Below, one piece after another: positions 19,959 to 28,910 of a stretch of DNA of 35,505 bases. Numbering within the stretch: the stretch's first letter is position 1; each line of letters opens with the position of its first letter. A program made the position numbers and the translations under genes. Under the pieces are notes generated by a model, which worked only from the letters and a program-made list of their open reading frames with translations, searched no databases and was not told the DNA's origin. Source of the stretch: Hyphomicrobiales bacterium (GTDB lineage: Bacteria > Pseudomonadota > Alphaproteobacteria > Rhizobiales > GCA-2746425); contig NVXB01000001.1 in the NCBI GenBank assembly GCA_002746425.1, forward strand, positions 150,704-186,208, in the 5' to 3' direction.

Positions 19959-21590
19959 TTATTCAATTATTTGAACTGCATCTAAAAACCACTCAGGTAT
20001 CTGTTTCTTCTGATACCATATCATACCATTAAATCTAGAATCTAATATATAGGTATCACAATGATCTTCTTTATTTCTAACTCCGCGACCGCACATCTGA
20101 ATAGTTTCTTTCAGTGTTCCATTAAAATAAAACTCTTTATTATATTTTAAAATAGCTTTCATCCATTTGGATTGTACTGGTTTATAGGGCATTTTAAGAA
20201 TGAGTTGAAATCTCGCTAATTCATTCTTAAAATCATAACCAGTTGAAAGGCTAGGTGATACTAAGATAGAATCATTTTTCGGTGGATTATTAATATAACT
20301 TTCAATATCAATTCTATTTTTAGGAATAATCATTCTTCTAGCATGTTTAGACTGCTTCACTAAATCATATGCTCTAGTGTATGATACGGTATGAATTATT
20401 CCTCTTTCGCCAATATGTTCCCCAATAATAGCATCAATATTCTTAGTTAATTTAGGTGTTACACTATCAGTTTTCTGTTGATTACAAAAATAAATTTGTC
20501 TATTTTCAATAGGAAAATCTGAAGTTAATGTGACTAATTTTACATCATCTAAATCCAAATCCTTTTTATATTGTTCTAACCCACAGAGTGTAGCGGTCAT
20601 ATGTAGAAAATGATCTGATTTCCTAAAAATACCAAACTGTGCAATATCACCAGGAAAAATGGCCTTAAGTTTATTATTCTCTAACACGAATTTTGAATTT
20701 ATTCTAGATTCTGCTAACATTTCGCACTGATCGCCCAGTTCTCCAGCTTCGCCAGTAGCTTCTATAAGAGATTTAATTGTTTTTTTGTCTTTATCTGGAA
20801 GAGTAGACATTTTTCTTCCATTAGCCACTTTCTTCGCAGCGTCCATAAAATATTCTCTTAAATTTTCGAAATAATCTTTTTCCTTTAAGAGCAAATTCCT
20901 ATCACTATTATTAGGAGAATAAATGTCATTATTAGAATTATTGTCAATCATTTCATTGATAAAACTCATATGATCGTCAATTTCTTCTTTAATTTTTCTG
21001 GAATATTTTGCCATAGAGGGTTCAAAAGAAATTAAAGATCTTTCTAATAATTCTTCAGGCAAGAGATGACATTCATCAATTATCATAACATTAGAACGAT
21101 TGCTGCCAGGTAAATTACATATCATACCACAGGCTTCGACCATAAACGCGAAATTAGTGAGTCTAAGATTAGATTTCATCCAAGCGCTTCTTGCTATCTG
21201 ATATTTGCAATTATATCTGCACGAATTATTCTTCTTCATAAAACAGGTTTGGTCATTATATTTAACAGAAAAATCACCTGTCACATTACATTCATAATTG
21301 CTCTTGCCATAAAGATTATCAATTTTAATCTTTTCGGCCATATATTGTTTCTGAAGGTTAATAGTTTTGGTAATAAGAGAAATTTTATTCTTATTTTTCT
21401 TATCTTTGGTAGGAATAATTTTGTTTGAAGTAGATTCTAATATTCTATGTGTAATATAAAGAGCAATAATAGATTTTCCGGTGCCTGTTGGTGCATCTAA
21501 AATAACATGTTTTTCACCGTCTTCAAAATATTTAATAATTTCGTCAGCAGCTTTTTGCTGGCGATCACTTAAAGTATATGGAAATTTCAT
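19959..21590 (-). CDS. XPD/DinG-like superfamily 2 helicase
   Basis: 543 residues. Q-motif-like start (LSDRQQKAADEIIKYF), Walker A APTGTGKS (33-40), DECH box in IDECHLLPEELLERS, and motif VI QMCGRGVRNKEDHCDTYILD. Between motif I and the DECH box are four Cys (YECNV, QTCF, NSCRYNCKYQ) in the position of the XPD/DinG iron-sulfur cluster. Such helicases unwind DNA 5' to 3'. It follows regA and two small membrane genes. Confidence 0.85.
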   Translation of the reverse strand: MKFPYTLSDRQQKAADEIIKYFEDGEKHVILDAPTGTGKSIIALYITHRILESTSNKIIPTKDKKNKNKISLITKTINLQKQYMAEKIKIDNLYGKSNYECNVTGDFSVKYNDQTCFMKKNNSCRYNCKYQIARSAWMKSNLRLTNFAFMVEACGMICNLPGSNRSNVMIIDECHLLPEELLERSLISFEPSMAKYSRKIKEEIDDHMSFINEMIDNNSNNDIYSPNNSDRNLLLKEKDYFENLREYFMDAAKKVANGRKMSTLPDKDKKTIKSLIEATGEAGELGDQCEMLAESRINSKFVLENNKLKAIFPGDIAQFGIFRKSDHFLHMTATLCGLEQYKKDLDLDDVKLVTLTSDFPIENRQIYFCNQQKTDSVTPKLTKNIDAIIGEHIGERGIIHTVSYTRAYDLVKQSKHARRMIIPKNRIDIESYINNPPKNDSILVSPSLSTGYDFKNELARFQLILKMPYKPVQSKWMKAILKYNKEFYFNGTLKETIQMCGRGVRNKEDHCDTYILDSRFNGMIWYQKKQIPEWFLDAVQIIE

Positions 21591-21654
21591 AATAATCCTT
21601 AATTCATATGTTCAAATAAATAATAAGCAGACATAATATGGTAATATGTAAAAA

Positions 21655-21822
21655 TTAATGATGTAATTGCCATAGATAAATAATACCTCCTAAAAGAATA
21701 CTAATAGGCCATGTTAATGATATTAATATTGAAATCGATCTAGGTGCTTCAATTGTATTACACACAGATAATGTTAAAATAATGCCTATAACATACATCC
21801 ATATAAATGCAAAAATAATCAT
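21655..21822 (-). CDS. Small membrane protein
   Basis: 55 residues with two hydrophobic segments (MIIFAFIWMYVIGIILTLSV; ISILISLTWPISILLGGIIY). Starts at ATG 21822 overlapping the previous stop as ATGA. Not recognised. Confidence 0.6.
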   Translation of the reverse strand: MIIFAFIWMYVIGIILTLSVCNTIEAPRSISILISLTWPISILLGGIIYLWQLHH

Positions 21823-21998
21823 CTTCGCCACTCTATTAATTCCTGAATAATTTCAATCGCCACTATAATTGGAAATAATACAAACCAAAAAGTCGCAGTA
21901 AATAATTTACCTGTTTTATTCATATAAGCATCTTCAGCTAAGGTAAACACCGCCAATGCGCCGAATAAGTATAACCATATAATTAAAAATGTAGTCAT
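21819..21998 (-). CDS. Small membrane protein
   Basis: 59 residues, two hydrophobic segments separated by EDAYMNKTGK; ATG 21998 directly after regA. Coupled to the next small membrane gene. Not recognised. Confidence 0.6.
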   Translation of the reverse strand: MTTFLIIWLYLFGALAVFTLAEDAYMNKTGKLFTATFWFVLFPIIVAIEIIQELIEWRR

Positions 21999-21999
21999 T

Positions 22000-22383
22000 T
22001 TATTTTCCTATCGTATATTTAGATACTAATTGCCATTCGTTTTTTTCTTTAGAGGATAATACTTTTATTAGGGACATATCAATTTTAGTAAGATCCTCCA
22101 TTGATTCTAATAAATCCCATTCTTGTAATAAACTCACAATGGTATTACGTCTAAGAATATCTTGATCTGAGATATCTACAGTTTTACCATCAAAAGCAAG
22201 CATTTCTTTAAAATGCATAATAGCATAATTGCCCTGCTTATGAAATATATGGCACGATTGTGTTAATGTTTTGTTCTTAAAAGAAGCAATACCAATTCTT
22301 GTTAATGTTTCTCTTACAATATTAAAGTCATCTTTATCTTTTAGATTGATCGTAATGCCCATGTCTTTAAATAAATCATTCAT
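22000..22383 (-). CDS. regA: RegA translational repressor
   Basis: 127 residues from ATG 22383, overlapping the gp62 stop as ATGA. Strong match to T4 RegA: VRETLTRIGIASFKNKTLTQ, SCHIFHKQGNYAIMHFKEML, DILRRNTIVSLLQEWDLLES, and the C-terminal NEWQLVSKYTIGK. It binds start regions of early phage mRNAs and blocks translation. It keeps the T4 position after genes 45-44-62. Confidence 0.95.
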   Translation of the reverse strand: MNDLFKDMGITINLKDKDDFNIVRETLTRIGIASFKNKTLTQSCHIFHKQGNYAIMHFKEMLAFDGKTVDISDQDILRRNTIVSLLQEWDLLESMEDLTKIDMSLIKVLSSKEKNEWQLVSKYTIGK

Positions 22384-22765
22384 CTTTACCACCTCTGTTT
22401 TTTATTTTTATTAAATCATCATCTGTCATGAGGCTTAAATATTCAAGCGCTCTTTTTTTATTTATTTTATAATGTTCTGCCACTATAATCACATTTTTGT
22501 CGGTTTTAGGCGATTTATACCATCTATGTGGTCTTTTACATTTTCTTATAGTTCCCAGATAATAATCATATTGAAGCATGCTATCCAGACCATAATTTTG
22601 ATTCATTTCATTTGACTGTATTACAGTATCGTAATGAAATGAAAAAGCTTTATTTGTTAAAAAGGCGTTATAGTCAGATTCTCTGGAAGGATCTGATCTA
22701 ATAGAATGTTTACCCTGTTGAATTGCATTAATAAATGCAAACGGACTACTCACTATCGCCCCCAT
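22376..22765 (-). CDS. 62: Clamp loader small subunit (gp62)
   Basis: About 129 residues from ATG 22765 (AGGTACG upstream; ATG 22789 is possible). Seen: SPFAFINAIQQGKHSI, LTNKAFSFHYDTVIQSNEMN, RPHRWYKSPKTDKNVIIVAE and YKINKKRALEYL. The spacing follows T4 gp62, which joins four gp44 subunits to load the gp45 clamp. It is shorter than T4 gp62 (187 residues). Confidence 0.85.
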   Translation of the reverse strand: MGAIVSSPFAFINAIQQGKHSIRSDPSRESDYNAFLTNKAFSFHYDTVIQSNEMNQNYGLDSMLQYDYYLGTIRKCKRPHRWYKSPKTDKNVIIVAEHYKINKKRALEYLSLMTDDDLIKIKNRGGKDE

Positions 22766-22916
22766 CGTACCTGATTTCTTGAATTTCATGTTCTTTTTCT
22801 AATAATTTGTAACAATCTGAACATACTGCTTCTTTGATTGTATAATCGCTTCCAACTACTTCAACATCTCCGGCCTTAAAAAACATGAATTTGTCGCACA
22901 TCCAACATTTCTTCAT
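22746..22916 (-). CDS. Small zinc-ribbon-like protein between genes 44 and 62
   Basis: 56 residues: MKKCWMCDKFMFF at the start and AVCSDCYKLLEKEH in the middle give two CxxC pairs, a likely zinc ribbon. It overlaps the gp44 end by 4 bp and the gp62 start by 20 bp, so it is embedded in the clamp loader operon. Not present in T4 at this place; function unknown. Confidence 0.65.
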   Translation of the reverse strand: MKKCWMCDKFMFFKAGDVEVVGSDYTIKEAVCSDCYKLLEKEHEIQEIRYDGGDSE

Positions 22917-23857
22917 AAAAATTCACAATCAACCATCACTTCAACTAAGAATGCTGCAGTATTAATTTCCTGGTCCATAACAAAAGCATTTTGATATTGA
23001 TATTTACCCAATGTAAGAACTAATTGAGGGATTGATTGTGGTTTTAAGAATGCATAAGCAAGATCATAAAATTCTCTGTAAAGATCCTGAGCACCTAACT
23101 CTGGGTGTTCTGTCAACCATTTTCTTGTAGAATTGAAATCCTTTTCTTTCAACATAGGCATCAATTCTTCTAGATGTTGTTGTGTTTGATTTTTAAGGCT
23201 TTCAGCATTAATTTCACCAAATTTAGAAGCCATTTGAATTTGGCCAATAAATTTTCTAAAATCAAGTGAATTTTTATTACTAGCCATGAAATCCACGATG
23301 TCTTTTTCGATATATGGAATTTCCTCTGTATCAAGAATTTCAAGAATTCTCTTATAGAAGGATTTCATAAGAATAGCACGTTCTTTAGGATTGACTGTAA
23401 AATCGATTAAATTCAGTCTAGAAAGAAGTGGTCCAGTTATCATAGATTTGATATTACATGTAAAAATGAAACCTGTCATTTTTGAATTTTCTTCAATGAA
23501 TGCTTTCATAGCATCCTGAGTAGCTGACGTCATTTTTTCAGCTTCATCAAAAATAACATATTTTCTTCCACCATCAAGGCTTACCTTAGTAACAAATCCT
23601 TGAACTAAATCACGTAATGTGTCAATATTACCATGTAAAGACGCATTTACAAAAATATATTCTGCATCTAATTCTTCCATCATTGCTTTAGCAATAGTAG
23701 TTTTTCCTAAACCAGGAGGGCCAGATAAAATAAGATTGTCTTCAATTACACCCTTTTCTAAATAAGTTTTGAAAATATGTTTAATACGAAATGGCAAAAT
23801 ACATTTATCTAATTTAGTTGGACGATATTTTTGGTCCCAAATTACTTCACTCTTCAT
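22913..23857 (-). CDS. 44: Clamp loader large subunit (gp44)
   Basis: 314 residues from ATG 23857 (23860 also possible). AAA+ ATPase: Walker A GPPGLGKTT (46-54), Walker B VIFDEAEK (101-108), sensor 1 FIFTCNIKSMI, and SRLN in place of the usual SRC. It loads the sliding clamp together with gp62. Similar in length to T4 gp44 (319). Confidence 0.95.
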   Translation of the reverse strand: MKSEVIWDQKYRPTKLDKCILPFRIKHIFKTYLEKGVIEDNLILSGPPGLGKTTIAKAMMEELDAEYIFVNASLHGNIDTLRDLVQGFVTKVSLDGGRKYVIFDEAEKMTSATQDAMKAFIEENSKMTGFIFTCNIKSMITGPLLSRLNLIDFTVNPKERAILMKSFYKRILEILDTEEIPYIEKDIVDFMASNKNSLDFRKFIGQIQMASKFGEINAESLKNQTQQHLEELMPMLKEKDFNSTRKWLTEHPELGAQDLYREFYDLAYAFLKPQSIPQLVLTLGKYQYQNAFVMDQEINTAAFLVEVMVDCEFL

Positions 23858-24533
23858 CATAAGTAGATTTTCCCTCCGGTGATACAAAATATGTCACATT
23901 CTCTGATTCAAATTTGGCTAGTCCTTTAAAGCACAGAGATACATTATAATCGCCGCTAATAAGCAATAAATCATTAATATCAAAAATCATATTAAAAATT
24001 CTATCAGTTTCACCAATTTTGATAGTAAATTCGTCTTGTTTTTTCTGGGCTTTTTTAGTTAATTTAATATCATATGTTGTTAGAAATAAATCATTTCCAT
24101 CACCACGAAAAGTAATATTTGGTTTTCCCAATGCTTTAGCAGATTTTACAATAGTTTTAATATCACCTGATGACACTTTAGTTTCGATTTCTGTAGATGG
24201 CAGTTTAAAACTTTTAGCATAATTTGGATGAGAAATGTGTTCTTCACTATCATATCTAAAAGTTGCCCGCTTACCACTTGAATCCGAAATCGCCAAATGA
24301 GCTTCATAAAATTCAATCTCGGGATCATCAAATAATTTTATGAGCTGCAATAATTTTTGTAACTCATAAATACCAAAATCGACTGTAAAATCTTCTTCTA
24401 CAGTTGCTATACAAGTGGGAGAATTACCTAATTCTGGTTTGGTTTTGATGACATTACCAGATTCAATCCAAATGGATTTATTAATCGTGGTAAAAGATGT
24501 TAAAATTTCAAGTGTTTTTTTACTTAATTTCAT
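23847..24533 (-). CDS. 45: Sliding clamp (gp45)
   Basis: 228 residues, the same length as T4 gp45. Begins MKLSKKTLEILTSFTTINKS as in the family; FRYDSEEHISHPNYAKSF and the C-terminal NVTYFVSPEGK are typical. The trimeric clamp tethers the polymerase and is also the coactivator for gp55-dependent late transcription. It has its own upstream promoter and overlaps gp44. Confidence 0.9.
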   Translation of the reverse strand: MKLSKKTLEILTSFTTINKSIWIESGNVIKTKPELGNSPTCIATVEEDFTVDFGIYELQKLLQLIKLFDDPEIEFYEAHLAISDSSGKRATFRYDSEEHISHPNYAKSFKLPSTEIETKVSSGDIKTIVKSAKALGKPNITFRGDGNDLFLTTYDIKLTKKAQKKQDEFTIKIGETDRIFNMIFDINDLLLISGDYNVSLCFKGLAKFESENVTYFVSPEGKSTYDEE

Positions 24534-24550
24534 TCACTACTCCATTATTC

Positions 24551-24585
24551 TAATTATATTAACACATATTATTCTAAAAGTACAT
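24551..24585 (-). promoter_or_regulatory. Promoter of the 45-44-62-regA operon
   Basis: Minus strand ATGTACTTTT box, then TTAATATAATTAG about 17 nt later, then ATGGAG as RBS before the gp45 start. It is a member of the recurrent box/-10 family. Confidence 0.5.
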
Positions 24586-25391
24586 CATGAATTTAGCGCA
24601 GCCATATGAGGGAGTGATCCTCTATATAAATATGTACCAAAATGTTGTAATTGCATCCAGGGTAATAGCCATACCTTTAGACCAGCAGTTCTGGCTTTTC
24701 TGCAGAACCAATAATCCTCACTTAGATATTGTTTAGTATCAGGATCGATTTCGCAATGAAAAAAAGCATTGATTTCTCTTTTGCCATCAAAATGTTCAGA
24801 GCGATTATGATCTGGTTTATAACTAGTTTCAGGATATGCTTTAGCAAATTTTTCAAACGTTTCACGCTTAATAACCATGAAACCAGTGCCACCATCTCGG
24901 ATTTCGACAGGTTGATCTACTTTAAACGAATCGCCATTCAGTTGAGAAAATACATAATCACCTACAAAATGTTCAAGATCATTAGGATTTTTGTCTGCAA
25001 AACCTTTATTGACGGCTTTTACAATCTTTTCCCATGCGATAGCTTTCTTAGGGTATGGAGCACAGACGATATCATAATCATCGTTTTCCATGGATAAATG
25101 CCATGCAGCTAGAACATCCTCTGGTTTAAATACAATATCTGCATCGATGAAAATCATTGTGTCGCATTTTGACCTAAGAAATTCATCTGCTACATAATTT
25201 CTAGCTCTTTGAACCAGACTTTCTTGGTAAAGAAAGTGAGGTTGAATTTTAATGCCATTGCTTGCAGCAAGAGCCATAAGATTTAAAAGCGCACCAGTTG
25301 TCACTCCTGTACAGACTCCGCCATACATAGGAATACCAATAAAAAGCCCATTGGATTTTCTTAGTTTATCTAAATTAATGTCTATTTTCAT
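24585..25391 (-). CDS. Phage GT-A glycosyltransferase
   Basis: 268 residues. FIGIPMYGGVCTGVTTGALL, LVQRARNYVADEFL, the DXD motif in FIDADIVFKPEDV (D83-D85), DGGTGFMVIKRETF, and SEDYWFCRKARTAGLKVW with the catalytic-type acidic residues. This family is frequent in T4-like and other marine/environmental myoviruses. Acceptor unknown; DNA, protein or virion sugar modification is possible. Confidence 0.8.
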   Translation of the reverse strand: MKIDINLDKLRKSNGLFIGIPMYGGVCTGVTTGALLNLMALAASNGIKIQPHFLYQESLVQRARNYVADEFLRSKCDTMIFIDADIVFKPEDVLAAWHLSMENDDYDIVCAPYPKKAIAWEKIVKAVNKGFADKNPNDLEHFVGDYVFSQLNGDSFKVDQPVEIRDGGTGFMVIKRETFEKFAKAYPETSYKPDHNRSEHFDGKREINAFFHCEIDPDTKQYLSEDYWFCRKARTAGLKVWLLPWMQLQHFGTYLYRGSLPHMAALNS

Positions 25392-25849
25392 AAATCATAC
25401 ACCGTAAATTCTATTGAGGGGTTTAATTCTTCGAAGTCTTCTATTAGTCTTTCAATGATATTCCAATCGCCACCGCCGAGACCAGCACCAATTCTAGGAA
25501 TAGCAACTGTAATAGATTCGCCACCATATTTAACTAAATTTTGTAAACAGCTAACAAGAGCAATATAATTAACATGTCTGCCAACAGAGCCAAAATGATC
25601 CTGGGTGATCATATTTACTATAGTTTTCCCACTAGTACCGCGCGCGGGTATAATATCGCCTAACATTACTTCAGTTGGCAATTCACCGGTTCTATGAATA
25701 TCACAATGTTCTTTATATTTTTTATATGCATATGGATGTTTTTTCTTAATTTGTAAAGCTACACCACTACCCATTACACCCTGAGCATTACATCCATGAG
25801 CAATATATGTTTCAGTAGCTTCTAGGAGATCGCCTCTTTTATATTTCAT
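25388..25849 (-). CDS. Macro domain protein (ADP-ribose binding)
   Basis: 153 residues from ATG 25849 (AAAGAGGTGAAA in front; the open frame extends upstream but is hydrophobic by chance). Macro domain motifs: YIAHGCNAQGVMGSGVALQI, LGDIIPARGTSGKTIVNMIT, and IPRIGAGLGGGDW. Family members bind ADP-ribose; some (Poa1-type) hydrolyse ADP-ribose 1''-phosphate, a by-product of one tRNA splicing route. It could also remove ADP-ribose from phage components as a counter-defence. Confidence 0.85.
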   Translation of the reverse strand: MKYKRGDLLEATETYIAHGCNAQGVMGSGVALQIKKKHPYAYKKYKEHCDIHRTGELPTEVMLGDIIPARGTSGKTIVNMITQDHFGSVGRHVNYIALVSCLQNLVKYGGESITVAIPRIGAGLGGGDWNIIERLIEDFEELNPSIEFTVYDL

Positions 25850-25859
25850 TTTCACCTCT

Positions 25860-26540
25860 TTAATAATTATGAGTAATATGATTAGCAGCAATTTCATCAA
25901 AAGGCTCTTCACCTTCTTTATCATTAGTGCATAACCATATTTCTGCTAAAAGCCCTTCAATTACAAATACTTCTGATTTGCTAAGCGTCCCTTTAAGATG
26001 ATATCTATTTACCATATCTAAAATCTTGTCACGATTATAGAGTGAAATTACGCTCTTATTATTAATATTTTCTACTAAAATTTTATAGAAATCAGCAATA
26101 TTAACATTTAATGCATTATAGATTTTTCTACCACTACAAAGTGTTTCTGTATAAGTTATCTTTCTAATTTTAGGTTCGATTTTCTTATTATTAGCTTCTT
26201 TAATAAGATCTGGAAAGTTACCAGCATTTTTAACATCGTCAACCAAAACACCCATCTGTTTAGCATCATATAAAATAGCGCAGCAAGCCATAATATGTCC
26301 TAAATGATCTACACCAGAATCTTCTGCAAATTCTTCACCATCAACACATGCAGCCCAATGGCGATAAATAGCGTCTAAATAAATAGATTTTACTACCTTA
26401 GATTCTCGCCAATTCATCCTTCCGTATTTTTTTGCGCCATCATCCATAGCTTGGGCTAATGGTACCAATGCAGACAAAGGAACTGACATAATTCCTTGTT
26501 TTTTACTTCCAGCGTCTAATTTTGGATTATTTGTTTTCAT
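25860..26540 (-). CDS. dATP/dGTP diphosphohydrolase-like protein (DUF5664)
   Basis: 226 residues. KYGRMNWRESKVVKSIYLDA, IYRHWAACVDGEEFAEDSGV and DHLGHIMACCAILYD are the all-alpha NTP pyrophosphohydrolase core with metal-binding Glu and Asp. The C-terminal 100 residues are a separate helical region. It probably cleaves dNTPs to dNMPs and so shapes nucleotide pools. Confidence 0.75.
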   Translation of the reverse strand: MKTNNPKLDAGSKKQGIMSVPLSALVPLAQAMDDGAKKYGRMNWRESKVVKSIYLDAIYRHWAACVDGEEFAEDSGVDHLGHIMACCAILYDAKQMGVLVDDVKNAGNFPDLIKEANNKKIEPKIRKITYTETLCSGRKIYNALNVNIADFYKILVENINNKSVISLYNRDKILDMVNRYHLKGTLSKSEVFVIEGLLAEIWLCTNDKEGEEPFDEIAANHITHNY

Positions 26541-27150
26541 AATATTTTAAACCTTCTTCAAGCCATTCTTTTTCATAATTTTTCATCATTAACCAATCAA
26601 GTGTAGTATCATTATTATTTATGCGATTATCCCAAATAAACCACGAATAACTTACCATACCGCCAATTTGTTTTTTTCTTAAATCATTTTCAAAAGCACA
26701 ATTGACTCTATCAGAGAATGTTAATATTTTAGTTGGTGGATTTTCTTTAAAGAAATAATGGCGATTTCTACTTTCTAGAAAGGTTGTTCTTAAAAATATG
26801 CATAATAGTTCAACCTCTGGAACAACATGTTGAATAAATTTTAAGGGTATTTTACTGCTATAAGGCGGATTAGTAATTACCGTTCGCCCTTTATAATCCA
26901 AATCAAATGCATCTTTACCAAATTCAACACTTGTTATAGTATCATATTCATACAAATCGCTAGAAGAAACAATTTTATTATTTCTCTCTAATTCTTTGCT
27001 AATCCAGCCTTTACCTGCAAATGGTTCCATTACTTGTTTAGGTATATCATAATTCTTTAAAAGAGAATATGTCGCCAGAGGCGGTGTAGGATAGAAATCG
27101 TTGCTGTTTCTATCCTTAGATGCTTTTCGCATAATATGTTTATTTTTCAT
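26527..27150 (-). CDS. Adenine-specific DNA methyltransferase-like protein
   Basis: 207 residues. FYPTPPLATYSLL at the start, SAM-binding EPFAGKGWISKEL (42-54), and the catalytic NPPYSSK (94-100), as in N6-adenine methyltransferases of phages. No target recognition domain is evident. It may protect phage DNA; specificity unknown. Confidence 0.85.
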   Translation of the reverse strand: MKNKHIMRKASKDRNSNDFYPTPPLATYSLLKNYDIPKQVMEPFAGKGWISKELERNNKIVSSSDLYEYDTITSVEFGKDAFDLDYKGRTVITNPPYSSKIPLKFIQHVVPEVELLCIFLRTTFLESRNRHYFFKENPPTKILTFSDRVNCAFENDLRKKQIGGMVSYSWFIWDNRINNNDTTLDWLMMKNYEKEWLEEGLKYYENK

Positions 27151-27359
27151 ACATTATCCAACGCTATTTGTAGCATTTTAATACAAACTGCTTTTGATCT
27201 CCATTGATTACCCATGTCACATTCTGCTATAAAGCCAGTCGGTGCATGTGTGACACGAATTTTAGTTAAAAATGTCGTTATATGTTTTCTATCAACGTAT
27301 GTTTTTATATCTAAATCCTCATCTTTAATTTTAGTCAAATATTTCACCCAATCTACCAA
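27147..27359 (-). CDS. Release-factor-like small protein without GGQ
   Basis: Up to 70 residues; RVTHAPTGFIAECDMGNQWR and SKAVCIKMLQIAL resemble the segment of class I release factors just after the GGQ loop (V.ITH.PTG...C....Q..NK..A...L). The GGQ motif itself is absent. Start is uncertain: TTG 27359, GTG 27347 or TTG 27338, all inside the previous gene's end. A decoy or ribosome-binding role is speculative. Confidence 0.55.
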   Translation of the reverse strand: MVDWVKYLTKIKDEDLDIKTYVDRKHITTFLTKIRVTHAPTGFIAECDMGNQWRSKAVCIKMLQIALDNV

Positions 27360-27846
27360 TATTATCTCTATGTGATGGTGCTTCCCATCCCTCGGGTTTA
27401 ATTAAATCAGGAAGACCTAATGGATTTGGTCGTGATGCTTTAATGCCAACCTCTTTAGACATATTGGCTTTATGCACTGCACTCCATGCCTTTTGAGCGT
27501 TAACTTCAAACAAATCTAAAGTACCAATAGCAACAACTACAAGATCAATCAATGCATCAACAACATCGTCTGCTGACTCACTATCTTTCATTTCATTCAA
27601 TTCTTCTTCTAAAAACGCAATTCGAAATTTTAAGAGAGCCTCAAGTTTTTCCTTATCAAATTCTTTCACTTTTTCGGGTATTTGATAATGATTATGCATA
27701 TCTTTAATATCATCAACCCAAGGCATATCCCATGGTAAACCATCATTCAGAAAAATCAATTCTGGGTCTGGCACAAAGCACCCATCGAATATTTCTTCGC
27801 CGTAAACATTTACAGGTTCGTCTATTACTTTTAATTTATCGCTCAT
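27331..27846 (-). CDS. MazG/PRA-PH-like nucleotide pyrophosphohydrolase
   Basis: 171 residues. RIAFLEEELNEMKDS, ADDVVDALIDLVVVAIGTLD and AWSAVHKANMSKEVG carry the EExxE...ExxD-type metal site of the all-alpha NTP-PPase fold, and the tail DLIKPEGWEAPSHRD is typical of phage copies. It cleaves NTPs to NMP and PPi; substrate unknown. It overlaps the glf stop. Confidence 0.8.
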   Translation of the reverse strand: MSDKLKVIDEPVNVYGEEIFDGCFVPDPELIFLNDGLPWDMPWVDDIKDMHNHYQIPEKVKEFDKEKLEALLKFRIAFLEEELNEMKDSESADDVVDALIDLVVVAIGTLDLFEVNAQKAWSAVHKANMSKEVGIKASRPNPLGLPDLIKPEGWEAPSHRDNIGRLGEIFD

Positions 27847-28910
27847 TCTTTATCCTTTTCTATATATTTAATTGCAGTTTGTAATCCTTGATTAATCGCC
27901 TGATCCATATCAATATAAGTATATTTGCCGCATCTACCAACATGTGTAACATTTTCGTCACCTTTAGCATATTCTACATATTTTTTATAACGTTCAGTAT
28001 TATAACCATCTGGATCTTTAACTGGATAATATCTTTCACCATTATTCATATCAGCATCACATGGATATTCTGCAATTGCAGATGCTCTCCATGTAATTCT
28101 ATCGCCCCTAATAAATTTATCCCACCATGAGTTATTGCTGGATAATTCAGTATAATAAGCAGTTCTTGTAGCACCAAGCACAGTTGTATTATTGATAACA
28201 AATACACCTTCAACAGGAGCTTCAGCATAATGAACTTCCCGAAATTTAACTGAACGCCATTCTAATGCGCTGAATCTGTTGTTGTAAAATTCATCAATTG
28301 GCATTGCGCTGAAAACATGATCATATTCCCACATAATTCTATGTTTACCCATACAATCGTTTTTAATGTTTGAATTAAGAAATAGTGTAATATTTTCATG
28401 GTTAAGCATATTTTCAACGAGTTTAGTATATCCCTCTTTAGGCATTCCCTGATATTTATCAGTGAAATACTCGTCCGAATCATCGTCTCTAAATTTTAGT
28501 CGATTTTTGACACTGCTGCTTAATTTATCCCATGAAATATTCCACATCTTTTTAGTATACGGTTTAAAAAATATATCAAGTATTTCATCGGTTGTAAATC
28601 GTTTTTTTAAATCTTTATTTGGTGGTAGAGTGAAATATTCACCATTAAATTCAGCTTTTACTTTATGTCTATAATTATCTAATTCACAAAATCTGTTAAT
28701 GAATTTATAAACTTTTTCGTTATTAGTATGAAAAATGTGTGGACCGTACTTATGCATTCTTAAACCATTTCCACTACATTTATAATCATAAGCATTTCCA
28801 GCCACATGGTCACGTTTATCTACAATTTCTACGCTATATCCAGCTTCAGCCAATGTTCTAGCAATAGTAGCACCAGTAAAACCAGCACCAATAATTAAGA
28901 TTTTTTTCAT
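27843..28910 (-). CDS. glf: UDP-galactopyranose mutase
   Basis: 355 residues, flavoenzyme. FAD-binding IIGAGFTGATIARTLAEAGY (6-25), DKRDHVAGNAYDY, MHKYGPHIFHTNN with the conserved His, and a C-terminal GRCGKYTYIDMDQAINQGL. It converts UDP-galactopyranose to UDP-galactofuranose. It is coupled to the next upstream gene, a likely glycosyltransferase, so the phage may build a galactofuranose modification. Confidence 0.92.
   Translation of the reverse strand: MKKILIIGAGFTGATIARTLAEAGYSVEIVDKRDHVAGNAYDYKCSGNGLRMHKYGPHIFHTNNEKVYKFINRFCELDNYRHKVKAEFNGEYFTLPPNKDLKKRFTTDEILDIFFKPYTKKMWNISWDKLSSSVKNRLKFRDDDSDEYFTDKYQGMPKEGYTKLVENMLNHENITLFLNSNIKNDCMGKHRIMWEYDHVFSAMPIDEFYNNRFSALEWRSVKFREVHYAEAPVEGVFVINNTTVLGATRTAYYTELSSNNSWWDKFIRGDRITWRASAIAEYPCDADMNNGERYYPVKDPDGYNTERYKKYVEYAKGDENVTHVGRCGKYTYIDMDQAINQGLQTAIKYIEKDKE

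Noticed and set aside
21601-21654. 11-codon frame before the helicase gene (MSAYYLFEHMN)
   Set aside because: Too short, with no RBS; probably leader sequence.
25850-25924. N-terminal extension of the macro domain protein with a hydrophobic segment
   Set aside because: It overlaps the upstream gene and lacks an RBS, while AAAGAGGTGAAA stands just before the ATG at 25849, where the macro domain begins.
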